The notes under the pieces were generated by a model, which had not been told where the DNA came from, did not search any database, and was given only the letters and a program-made list of their open reading frames with translations. Both the position numbers and the translations under genes were made by a program. From assembly GCA_029067025.1 (NCBI GenBank), contig JAIEFH010000023.1, positions 1 through 12,324 on the forward strand: a stretch of DNA of 12,324 bases, given 5' to 3'. How positions within the stretch are numbered: the stretch's first letter is position 1; each line of letters opens with the position of its first letter. This DNA is from Oscillospiraceae bacterium. Its GTDB lineage: Bacteria; Bacillota; Clostridia; Oscillospirales; Oscillospiraceae. This document shows, in pieces, positions 1-6,474 of this stretch.

Positions 1-885
1 CCGGCGGCCCAGCCCACCCCCGCCCCCGGGGAATGGGACAGTGCGAAGAGCCTGCGGGTGCTGCAAAAGGATGGCACGGTGGCGGAGATGACTATGGCGG
101 ATTACCTGTGGGCGGTGGTGGCGGCGGAGATGCCCGCCTCCTTTGAGCCGGAGGCCCTCCGGGCCCAGGCGGTGTGCGCCCGCACCTACGGCCTGTGGAA
201 AATGCAGGCCGGCAGCCATGAGGAGGACGGAGCGGACATCTGCGCCGACTCCTCCTGCTGTCAGGCGTATATCTCCCCTGAGGATGCCGCCCAGCGCTGG
301 GGGGCAAACGCGGCGGGGACCTATACCGTCAAGATCGCCGGGGCGGTGGCGGACACCGATGGGCAGGTACTCACCTATGGCGGCGCGCCCATCCAGGCGG
401 TGTTCTTCTCCTCCGCCTCCGGCGCCACGGAGGACGCGGCGGCGGTGTGGGGAAAGGCGCTGCCCTACCTGGTGTCGGTGGACAGCCCCGAGGGGGACGA
501 GGTGCCCAACTATCGCTCCACCGTCACCCTGACCGCCGATCAGGTGCAGAAGGTAGTGAGCGAGGCCGGGCTGGGCGCGGATCTGTCCGGCCCCGCATCG
601 GAATGGTTCACCGGCCTCACCCGCACTGCCTCCGGCCGGGTGGCCAGCATAGACGTGGGCGGCGTGTCCCTGTCCGGCAGCGCGGCCCGAAATCTGTTCG
701 CCCTGCGCTCCGCCTGCTTTGATGTAAGCGAGCGGGACGGGGTGTTCACCTTCTCCGTCACCGGCTATGGCCACGGAGTGGGCATGAGCCAGTACGGGGC
801 CAACGCCATGGCGAAAGCAGGCAGCGGCTGGCAGGACATTCTGGCCCACTACTATACCGGCGCCCAGCTCCAGACAGGGATCTGA
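1..885 (+). CDS. spoIID: SpoIID/LytB-domain protein, probable stage II sporulation protein D (5' end missing)
   Basis: The frame is open from base 1, so the start lies outside the window; 294 residues are visible. SpoIID is a membrane-anchored lytic transglycosylase that cuts glycan strands stripped of peptides during engulfment of the forespore. Visible hallmarks are the EMPASFEPEALRAQAVCARTY block, whose Glu (codon at 127-129) matches the family's catalytic acid, a Cys-rich ICADSSCCQAY segment at the place of the family's metal-binding loop, and the C-terminal GYGHGVGMSQYGA motif. The first visible residues are a Pro/Ala-rich linker, consistent with a missing N-terminal membrane anchor and spacer. 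GTG at 58 is not the likely start because no ribosome binding site precedes it and coding sequence continues upstream. Its neighbour is convergent. A SpoIID-like paralogue outside sporulation (LytB type) cannot be excluded. Confidence 0.85.
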   Translation, partial: PAAQPTPAPGEWDSAKSLRVLQKDGTVAEMTMADYLWAVVAAEMPASFEPEALRAQAVCARTYGLWKMQAGSHEEDGADICADSSCCQAYISPEDAAQRWGANAAGTYTVKIAGAVADTDGQVLTYGGAPIQAVFFSSASGATEDAAAVWGKALPYLVSVDSPEGDEVPNYRSTVTLTADQVQKVVSEAGLGADLSGPASEWFTGLTRTASGRVASIDVGGVSLSGSAARNLFALRSACFDVSERDGVFTFSVTGYGHGVGMSQYGANAMAKAGSGWQDILAHYYTGAQLQTGI

Positions 886-908
886 ACGCCCGCGAGGCTC
901 AAAAAACG

Positions 909-1029
909 CGCCGTTGCCGACCGAGGGCGGCATAAAATAGGAGCAGTATGACATGGCAGCGGCCCCCGTCAAACGACAGGGGCCGCTCTCCTTATAGGAA
1001 TTCATACTCTGGGATCGTTTGCAACGGCG
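909..1029. repeat. Nested imperfect palindrome in the convergent intergenic gap; terminator-like on the minus strand
   Basis: Three nested pairs of arms share nearly the same centre: CGCCGTTGC (909-917) with GCAACGGCG (1021-1029), AGTATGA (945-951) with TCATACT (1002-1008), and 958-970 with 975-987. The innermost pair is AGCGGCCCC/GGGGCCGCT extended by GTC/GAC, with one mismatch and an AAAC loop. On the minus strand the outer arm is followed two bases later by TTTTTT (906-901), so the element could end the ABC operon transcript. It could also be a small dispersed palindromic repeat. No ORF with a ribosome binding site was seen here. Confidence 0.5.
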
Positions 1030-1043
1030 TTTTCAAGTTCCCG

Positions 1044-1076
1044 GACGAGGGGGCCCATATCCTGGGCTCCCTCGTC
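1044..1076 (-). terminator. Hairpin directly after the permease stop codon
   Basis: GACGAGGG (1044-1051) pairs with CCCTCGTC (1069-1076) and GCCCA (1053-1057) with TGGGC (1063-1067), with one mismatch between the blocks and a five-base loop. It begins one base after the permease stop. No T tract follows on either strand, so it may be a 3'-end stabiliser or part of a compound terminator with the palindrome at 909-1029. Confidence 0.4.
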
Positions 1077-1077
1077 A

Positions 1078-4000
1078 TTACTCCCGCTCAGACAGCAGGA
1101 GCATCAAATTTGTCCGGCCTGCCGTGAGCACCGACAGGGCGCAGCCCGCCAGATAGCAGGCCAGGAAACCGGCCCCCGACAGCCAAACCGCCCCGCCGGG
1201 GTACAGCAAGGTCATGGCCAGCACCCCCACCAGGCAGCCGGTCAGGCACAGCGCCGCCTGCTCCAGGAAGAAGGAGGCAAAGGCGCGGCCGGGCGACGCC
1301 CCAAGCCCGCGCATGACCGCAATCTCCATCCGGCGGCTGCTTACCGTGAGCCAGGAGATGATGAAGCCCAGCAGACCCACCACCAGGAAAAGCACAGGGA
1401 AGAGGATGCGGCTGAAGCTGATATAGCGGCCCAGGCCGCCCACCGTGTCCACGAAGCTCTCGTCCCGCAGCAGGATGGCGATCCGGTTGCGGTTGGTCAT
1501 CCCCACCTGACTGTACGCCTGCTCCGCCAGCCAGCCCCGCAGGTTCTCCAGCTCATAGGCGGAGCGCAGGGTGAACCGGCAGGTCTCAAAGTTGGTTTTG
1601 AAATACAGCCAGCGTTCCATGCTGTCCACGTCCCTGATCTGCCCTGCTTCCCGGGCAGCCAGCTCCGCGTCTCCGTCCCCGTAGAGCCATTCCGGGCCGC
1701 ACCACAGGGACAGCGGCACATAAAAGTTATCCTTTGCTCCGGTAGAGGTAAAGCTGCCCACAATCCGGAGGCTGATGGGCCACTCCATCATTGCCTCGCC
1801 GCTTTGGATATACCGATTGCCACTTCCTATATACAAGGACATATACGCCTTGACGTCCAGGGTGTCCCCCAGCTCCAGTCCGCTGTTTTCCAAGAAGCGG
1901 CTGCCGACCAGAACGGGATAGACGTAGTCGGGGGCCTGGGTCTCCTCCTGATAGATACAGGCGTAGATGCCGTCCAGCACGGACGGGTGGCTGGCATCCG
2001 CCAAAAAGCTCTCATCCCAGCCGTCCAGCCACTGAATCTCGGGCCGGTCGGTGTAGTAGAACTCCGCCGCCGCTGAGAGGCTGTTCACCGCTGATAGGGT
2101 GGGCATCTGGGCAATCAGGTTAGACTGTGACTCCCCCCCAATCGACGAGCTAAGATAGTCGGCGTCGTAATAACTGGGCGCGACTTTTCCGCCTGTCCGG
2201 GTATAATGCCAGCTCAGGGAGACAGAGATGTCCTTTAAATATTCCGATTTCCACATGGTTTGGATGTCCCGCATGGGGACGACCAGCCCGGTCTGCTTGC
2301 GTCCATTGAGGCTGATGACCTGCCCCTGCAGCCGGCTGCTGTCATACAGCTCGTCCATCTGCCGGCTCCAGCTCTGGGTGCTGGCAGCCAGGAGGGACAC
2401 GAAAAGGGTGAGCACCAGCGCCGCGGACACCACCACCACGGATCGCCGTCCGCCCCGGCGGGCGGACAGGACGGCAAAGCGCAGGGCGCCCCGGCCAGAA
2501 ACAGAGGTGCGGCCCTTGGGCACGCGGACGGAGACCTTGCCCCGCTTGGGGGCGTTTTCTTTCCGGGCATGGCGCAGAAAGGCCAGACAGAGGGCCAGTG
2601 CAGCTAGAAATACCGCCGCGCCCGCGACCGGGGCGGGCCAGCCGGGAACCGTGTCAACGGTCATCGACTCCTTGATGAGGCCGTTGGCCGCTTCACTGTA
2701 GCGGGTGTCTGTGGCATAGAGCCGCTCCGCCATGGCCATTGCGGCCGCCGTCACCCGTCCCAGGGTCAGCGCGCCGACGACTGCACCCAGCAGCGCCGCC
2801 GCGCCGGAGATAGCCGCCGCGCCGGAGAGCAGCCATAGCCGAATCTTTCCCGCGGGAGTTCCCAGGGAGACCAGGACGCCTACGGTCTCCCGCTGCCGCC
2901 CCACAAAGAGGAACGCGAACAGCACCAGTACCGCCAGCGTCCCGAAGGCGGCCGCCAGAGTGATGGCCTGGGCGGCGGTCTCCATGGCCTGGATGGGCCG
3001 GGCCGCGGCGGCGTAGCCCTGGTCATACAGGGTGAGCTGTACCAATAAGGGGAGCTGGGCGGACAGCTCTTCCGCCGCCTGCGCCGCCTTCCGGTTGCCC
3101 AGCACTGCCATGCCCAGCAAATACCCGAAGGGCGGGGAGGAGAAGTCCCCCTCGGCGGCGGAGACCCACAGCCGGGCGGCGTAGTCGGTCTGGGGATTGG
3201 TCACCCCCACGATGGTCAGGGAGCGCCGATCCCCGGTGGCGGAGACATCCGAGCGGTTCCATGTGTTGGATTCCAGGATCTGGAGCTCCAGCGTGTCCCC
3301 CACGCCCATGCCCAGGTTTTCCGCCATGGAGCCGCTGATAACGCATACGCCGGCCTCCCCGGCCTGGGGGAAGCGGCCGTCGGCCAGATAGAGGGTTCCC
3401 TGCTGGAACAGCTCCAGAGCGGGGATGTTATCGCTGGCGGTGAGAAAGGCGGTGTTGTTGGATAGGCGGTAGAGCTCGGCGTAGTCCACAAAAACGCTTT
3501 CGGTCAGGGCGGGGTCGTCCTCTCCGGACAGCTCCAGCCAGGGGTCGCCGCCGCCGTCGGGGAAGGGCTGCACCTGGAAGGTGCGGGCGCCGCCCCCGGA
3601 GACAAAGGCCCCGTGGAGCAGGTACAGCTTCCCTTTCTCCGGGAGAAAGTCGGTGGTTCCCATGTCGAAATAGCATGACATGCTGCCCGTCCCATAGGAG
3701 CTGTACAGGGCGCTGCTGACCCGGCCAAAGCTGCCGTCCAGCACAGTCTCATGGTTGCTGTAGTATACGTTGGTTTCCCCGTCATAATCCTCATAATATT
3801 CGTAGACAGGCCACTCGGGGGCGCCCATCAGCCGCCTCTCTATGAACTCCCGGAAGTACGGATAATAGTTATCCGCGAAGTCCCGGCTGTACTGGTCGTA
3901 CCCCTCCGGGAGCTCGCCTACAATGCTGTCGATCCACCATTGGTTTCCCCACTGGTCGGGTATAGCGTGACGCAGGACATAGGCGCCCTCCGGCGGCTCC

Positions 4001-4629
4001 TCGCTGAGCGAGTCCTCCACCCAATACCTCTGGTAGAGCCCGGTATCATGGTGCAGATAGTAATAGGGCAGCGTGAGGGGCTCCAGCCCCGGGAAGTAGA
4101 AGGTATAGTACGTATATTGATCTTGATAGGAGTAGCCTTGCGGCGATAATTTGACCTCTCCATCCAGCTCGAAGTGCTTGACTGCCCGGGCCGGCGGAAG
4201 ATCCGCCTCGTCCACCCGCCCGCGTCCGATGCCATACTCCGGCGTGATGGCGGCCACCACCACCGCGCTGTCCCGGTAGGGGGAGTTCCCGCTGGGACGC
4301 CTGTAGCCGTCGATGGACACAAAGGTACTTTGGGTGCGCTCCCACAGCTCAACCCCGTCCACAGCGGACAGGGCTTCATCGTCCAAAGCGTCCAGGGCGG
4401 CGCGGGCCCCGCTGTCCGCCGTGTCCTCGTCCGGGTAGTTTTCCCCCATGTACTCCACCAGGGCCACGGAGGTATACTGCTCCTCCATCTGGGCCAGCAG
4501 ACCACCGCAGTAGGCCCACATACCCAGTCCCAGGGCCAGCGCCACCGTCAGAACCAAAATCAGAAGGGTGAACAGGGCGGTGCGCCCCTTGGCGCGCAGG
4601 GTGGACAAAAGACCGTTTCGTACCGGCAT
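1078..4629 (-). CDS. ABC transporter permease with two FtsX-like modules
   Basis: This is the membrane subunit of a MacB/LolCDE/BceB-like ABC system, 1183 residues. Eight hydrophobic segments are visible: about 18-40, 555-576, 598-624, 664-685, 729-750, 1074-1095, 1116-1142 and 1146-1170. They form two modules of four, each with a large extracellular region (about 41-554 and 751-1073) after its first helix. The block near 1095-1120 (SSRRMEIAVMRGLGASPGRA) is the typical FtsX cytoplasmic coupling motif; RQRETVGVLVSLGTPAGK near 578-595 is the matching site in module one. The first extracellular region is strikingly Tyr-rich (about 166-202 and 252-290). Start ATG 4629 has AAGGGGG eight bases upstream and lies 13 bases after the ATPase stop, so the two genes are co-translated. 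Such pairs export peptides or lipids or sense antimicrobial peptides; the substrate cannot be read from sequence. Confidence 0.9.
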   Translation of the reverse strand: MPVRNGLLSTLRAKGRTALFTLLILVLTVALALGLGMWAYCGGLLAQMEEQYTSVALVEYMGENYPDEDTADSGARAALDALDDEALSAVDGVELWERTQSTFVSIDGYRRPSGNSPYRDSAVVVAAITPEYGIGRGRVDEADLPPARAVKHFELDGEVKLSPQGYSYQDQYTYYTFYFPGLEPLTLPYYYLHHDTGLYQRYWVEDSLSEEPPEGAYVLRHAIPDQWGNQWWIDSIVGELPEGYDQYSRDFADNYYPYFREFIERRLMGAPEWPVYEYYEDYDGETNVYYSNHETVLDGSFGRVSSALYSSYGTGSMSCYFDMGTTDFLPEKGKLYLLHGAFVSGGGARTFQVQPFPDGGGDPWLELSGEDDPALTESVFVDYAELYRLSNNTAFLTASDNIPALELFQQGTLYLADGRFPQAGEAGVCVISGSMAENLGMGVGDTLELQILESNTWNRSDVSATGDRRSLTIVGVTNPQTDYAARLWVSAAEGDFSSPPFGYLLGMAVLGNRKAAQAAEELSAQLPLLVQLTLYDQGYAAAARPIQAMETAAQAITLAAAFGTLAVLVLFAFLFVGRQRETVGVLVSLGTPAGKIRLWLLSGAAAISGAAALLGAVVGALTLGRVTAAAMAMAERLYATDTRYSEAANGLIKESMTVDTVPGWPAPVAGAAVFLAALALCLAFLRHARKENAPKRGKVSVRVPKGRTSVSGRGALRFAVLSARRGGRRSVVVVSAALVLTLFVSLLAASTQSWSRQMDELYDSSRLQGQVISLNGRKQTGLVVPMRDIQTMWKSEYLKDISVSLSWHYTRTGGKVAPSYYDADYLSSSIGGESQSNLIAQMPTLSAVNSLSAAAEFYYTDRPEIQWLDGWDESFLADASHPSVLDGIYACIYQEETQAPDYVYPVLVGSRFLENSGLELGDTLDVKAYMSLYIGSGNRYIQSGEAMMEWPISLRIVGSFTSTGAKDNFYVPLSLWCGPEWLYGDGDAELAAREAGQIRDVDSMERWLYFKTNFETCRFTLRSAYELENLRGWLAEQAYSQVGMTNRNRIAILLRDESFVDTVGGLGRYISFSRILFPVLFLVVGLLGFIISWLTVSSRRMEIAVMRGLGASPGRAFASFFLEQAALCLTGCLVGVLAMTLLYPGGAVWLSGAGFLACYLAGCALSVLTAGRTNLMLLLSERE

Positions 4630-4642
4630 CGTCAGCGCCCCC

Positions 4643-5305
4643 TTACACCACAGCCCCGTCCCGGAGCTCCAGGAGGTCGTCAGCCCGGCGGCCGATGACG
4701 GGGTCGTGGGTGACCACGATCACGCAGTAGCCCTCGTTCCGAGCCAGCCCCTCCAGGATGGTTAGGACGTTTTCACCGTTGGCGGTATCCAGGTTTCCGG
4801 TGGGCTCGTCCGCCAGCAGAAGCCGGGTCTCCATGCCCAAAGCCCGGGCGATGGCCACCCGCTGCTGCTCTCCGCCGGAGAGCATGGTGGGGAAGCGGTC
4901 CAGGGCGGAGGCGGGCAGGCCCACCCGCTCTACCAGCGCGGCGGCTTTTTCTCTGGCCTGCTTGGGGCTCGTGCCCCGCAGCTCCATGGGGTACATGACG
5001 TTTTCCGCCACTGTGAGCAGGGGGAAGAGACGGAAATTCTGATAGATTATCGCCGCTTTCTCTCTGCGGTAGGATTCCAGATTCATCTCTGACGTGGGTG
5101 TGCCCTCAAAGAGAACCTGGCCGGTGGTGGGCAGATCCAGCCCCGCCATCAGGCTGAGCAGGGTGGTCTTGCCGCTGCCCGAGCGGCCCATGATGGCGTG
5201 AACCGCCCCGGGCTCAAAGCCGCGGCTCACGCCCCGCAGCGCCTCTACCTGTTGATACTGGGTGCGGTAGGTATAGCCCACCTCTCGAAGTTCCAGAAGA
5301 TCCAT
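4643..5305 (-). CDS. ABC transporter ATP-binding protein, LolD/MacB-type
   Basis: This cytoplasmic ATPase powers the adjacent FtsX-type permease. The 220 residues hold every nucleotide-binding motif: Walker A GRSGSGKTT (40-48), Q-loop Gln89 in YQNFRLFP, signature LSGGEQQRVAIARA (142-155), Walker B LLLADEP (162-168), D-loop GNLD, and the switch His200 in VVTHD. Length and motif spelling fit the exporter family of MacB, LolD, FtsE and BceA. I chose ATG 5305 because AGGAG lies eight bases upstream and the conserved N-terminal strand MDLLELREVGYTY starts there. The same frame is open back to a GTG at 5410, but that adds 35 basic, non-conserved residues without a clear ribosome binding site. It is first in a two-gene operon. 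Confidence 0.93.
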   Translation of the reverse strand: MDLLELREVGYTYRTQYQQVEALRGVSRGFEPGAVHAIMGRSGSGKTTLLSLMAGLDLPTTGQVLFEGTPTSEMNLESYRREKAAIIYQNFRLFPLLTVAENVMYPMELRGTSPKQAREKAAALVERVGLPASALDRFPTMLSGGEQQRVAIARALGMETRLLLADEPTGNLDTANGENVLTILEGLARNEGYCVIVVTHDPVIGRRADDLLELRDGAVV

Positions 5306-5582
5306 TTCGACCACTCCTGTCTTGTGTTGAAGCGCCTGTTTTTTGCGGCAACACATTCTCATTTTTTTAGAGCTTGGTACGGCAGCTCTTCGAAAAAATT
5401 TAGATTTCACTTGCTTTGGCGCAGATGTCTGCGCCTGTTTTCCATACTCTTTTTCCCCCTGGCCGCTATTGTCCTCCTTAACCTCCTGCCAAACACGTCG
5501 CCCAACCCGGAACCGGGCAAATCCGAGAGGCTATATGAACGAAATTTTCGACGAGGCCTGGAATCCTCTATTATCAACTGAC
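5306..5582 (-). promoter_or_regulatory. Long 5' leader of the ABC operon
   Basis: From the predicted transcript start near 5582 to the ATPase start is about 275 nt without a conserved gene. On the minus strand it contains GGAGG and AAGGAGG purine tracts near 5475-5490, a short candidate ORF (5407-5445), a dyad GGCGCAGA/TCTGCGCC with two-base spacing (5418-5435), and a hairpin in which AGAGCT/AGCTCT is flanked by T and A runs (5361-5399). The RBS AGGAG near the 3' end serves the ATPase. The dyads could be a repressor operator or an RNA switch, but no known riboswitch core was recognised. Confidence 0.4.
5407..5445 (-). CDS. Possible 12-residue leader peptide in the ABC operon leader
   Basis: ATG at 5445 is preceded by GGGGG nine bases upstream and opens MENRRRHLRQSK followed by TGA. 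The middle of the ORF is the dyad at 5418-5435, and its stop overlaps the GTG at 5410 (GTGA) that begins the long ATPase frame. This geometry resembles translation-coupled leader peptides upstream of some resistance exporters. Twelve codons can arise by chance, so this is a weak call. Confidence 0.2.
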   Translation of the reverse strand: MENRRRHLRQSK

Positions 5583-5588
5583 ACCATA

Positions 5589-5617
5589 ATTATAGTTCTA
5601 TAAAAATAACTCGTCAA
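5589..5617 (-). promoter_or_regulatory. Sigma-A-type promoter of the ABC operon
   Basis: On the minus strand TTGACG (5617-5612) is separated by exactly 17 bases from a perfect TATAAT (5594-5589). The surroundings (about 5560-5720) are very AT-rich against a GC-rich background. Transcription should start near 5582. From here to the start of the PadR-like fragment (5711) no other gene was seen; a small dyad ATGA-AAAAA-TCAT sits at 5649-5661 and could be an operator. Confidence 0.75.
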
Positions 5618-5710
5618 GGCAAAATAAATTAGAATCAAAACTATTGCGCATGAAAAAATCATATTTAAGCTAAAACGTGCTGTGAATAGAGACAAGGGTA
5701 TGGAGGAAAA

Positions 5711-5773
5711 TTGAAAAAAGCTTTGTCGGAAATGTTGGTGCTCGCCCTACTCCACGAAAGGGACTATCGCTGA
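5711..5773 (+). pseudogene. N-terminal stub resembling a PadR-family transcriptional regulator
   Basis: A TTG at 5711 with GGAGG four bases upstream opens a frame reading (L/M)KKALSEMLVLALLHERDY, then stops at TGA 5771-5773. This resembles the first helix of PadR-type winged-helix repressors, which typically start with an (S/T)E-LLVLALL stretch and continue into a YGYEL-like segment. That continuation is missing. PadR repressors are often encoded beside the ABC exporters they control, and this stub is divergent from such an operon. Sequence after the break is a serine recombinase remnant in another frame, so the gene was cut by a deletion or insertion. With 20 residues, the family call is tentative. 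Confidence 0.45.
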
Positions 5774-6179
5774 ACGCATCACCCAAAAGAAGAAGGAACA
5801 CGATGAACTGTCCTATCAACTGTTGGTAGAAACCACACAGCACCCCGTTCCCAGTGTGAGGGACATCCGCTTTTTCCTGAGTCAGTTCCGCAAGGGTGAC
5901 ATCAATGACCCCAAATACCGGCAGGGCCTGGTCGGTATGCTCGTCAACAAGATTTACCTGTATGACGACAAAATGGCCATCCTGTGCAATACACAGGATG
6001 GCCACTTCGATGTTGACCTTAAGGAACTGAGTTCACTTAAGGGTCACTTGGTGGAGGCGAGGGGAGTCGAACCCCTGTCCGAAAGCGCTTCCACAGGAAC
6101 CTCTCCGAGCGCAGACGATCGTTTACATTCCCTTACTCAGGCGTGGGTCGTCACACTACTGGGCTTGGTAGAGTCATGA
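5763..6179 (+). pseudogene. C-terminal remnant of a large serine recombinase, running into the ssrA 3' end
   Basis: The frame encodes a charged helix (ERITQKKKEHDELS) followed by FLSQFRKGDINDPKYRQGLV and MLVNKIYLYDDKMAI. This matches the C-terminal region after the coiled coil of large serine recombinases of Clostridial integrative elements, where variants of FRNGDIND-EYRKRLIDTFVN-VYLYDDK are usual. The N-terminal catalytic resolvase domain with its active-site Ser, the recombinase domain and most of the zinc-ribbon region are absent, so it cannot be active. There is no credible start codon; the TTG at 5823 lies mid-domain. Recombinase-like sequence ends near 6040, after which the frame stays open antisense through the tmRNA 3' end to TGA at 6177-6179. 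Convergent with ssrA. Confidence 0.75.
5970..6004 (-). terminator. Likely intrinsic terminator of ssrA, inside the recombinase remnant
   Basis: Perfect 13-bp arms TGGCCATCCTGTG (5974-5986) and CACAGGATGGCCA (5992-6004) enclose a five-base loop. On the minus strand the hairpin is followed at once by TTTTGTCGT. It starts 44 bases beyond the mature tmRNA 3' end, which is right for an ssrA terminator. No T tract follows on the + strand, so it works in the ssrA direction only. The same bases encode the remnant's KMAILCNTQDGHF segment. The T tract is short (four), which lowers confidence a little. Confidence 0.65.
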
Positions 6180-6394
6180 TGCGTGGCACGGTCAACTCTT
6201 TCCGTACTCACGGGCACCACTCAGATGACGCCCCGGCCCGGCTCGTGGTCCTTCCGGGCGGGACGGCCGCGTTAAGCCGCGGCGAGAACTACGTTATCGT
6301 CGTTCTTTAATTTATAATTGCCCGTTTTTAGGATGTCAGGCGCATCCGCTCGCTATTCCTGCTTCTGTACCCCCGTCGAAACCAGTACGCCCCC
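6049..6394 (-). ncRNA. ssrA: Transfer-messenger RNA (tmRNA)
   Basis: tmRNA with SmpB rescues ribosomes stalled on broken mRNAs and tags the nascent protein for degradation. The 5' end GGGGGCGTACTGGTTTCGACGGGG carries the conserved GGTTTCGACGGGG element. Its first seven bases pair with CGCCTCC near the 3' end (one G-U), followed by discriminator A and an encoded CCA (6051-6049). The T arm is AGGGG-TTCGACT-CCCCT. A tag reading frame with TAA stop lies at 6322-6272, flanked by GC-rich sequences suited to pseudoknots. Length is 346 nt, typical for one-piece tmRNA. smpB lies two genes upstream on the same strand. No clear promoter was seen just upstream, so it may be processed from a longer transcript. 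Confidence 0.95.
6272..6322 (-). other. tmRNA proteolysis-tag reading frame
   Basis: Starting at GGC (6322-6320), after the A-rich TAAAAAC stretch, the frame reads GNYKLKNDDNVVLAAA and stops at TAA (6274-6272). A Gly resume codon after an A-rich stretch resembles the Bacillus-type tag, which begins with Gly after the alanine delivered by tmRNA itself. The hydrophobic, Ala-rich C-terminus is the expected ClpXP-type degron, but it ends in three alanines after Leu instead of the common two. The resume codon is inferred from frame and homology. Confidence 0.8.
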
Positions 6395-6395
6395 G

Positions 6396-6447
6396 CGCGG
6401 CCGGCAGGCCGCGGGGCCGGTCGTTCGGCAAAGCCGAATGACGGCCC
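6396..6447 (-). other. Two tandem hairpins between the cyclophilin gene and ssrA
   Basis: CGCGGCC (6396-6402) pairs with GGCCGCG (6407-6413) around a four-base loop. Next to it, GGGCC-GTC-TTCGGC-type arms at 6414-6447 enclose an AAA loop with two mismatches. Neither is followed by a T tract on the minus strand, so they do not look like terminators. They lie immediately 5' of mature tmRNA and could be precursor-processing structures. Confidence 0.4.
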
Positions 6448-6474
6448 TCGCCGTCTGTCGGAGTGAAAACTTCC

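Noticed and set aside
5306..5410. N-terminal extension of the ATPase to the GTG at 5410
   Set aside because: The conserved domain begins at ATG 5305 with a good AGGAG site; the added residues are basic and unlike the family.
6049..6090. A matching second att site (direct repeat of the ssrA 3' end) within the window
   Set aside because: No second copy of the tmRNA 3' segment was seen by eye elsewhere in the window, so element boundaries cannot be drawn.
5823..6179. Intact small gene starting at TTG 5823
   Set aside because: The TTG lies inside the recombinase C-terminal domain, matching sequence continues upstream, and the last 40 or so codons are antisense tmRNA.
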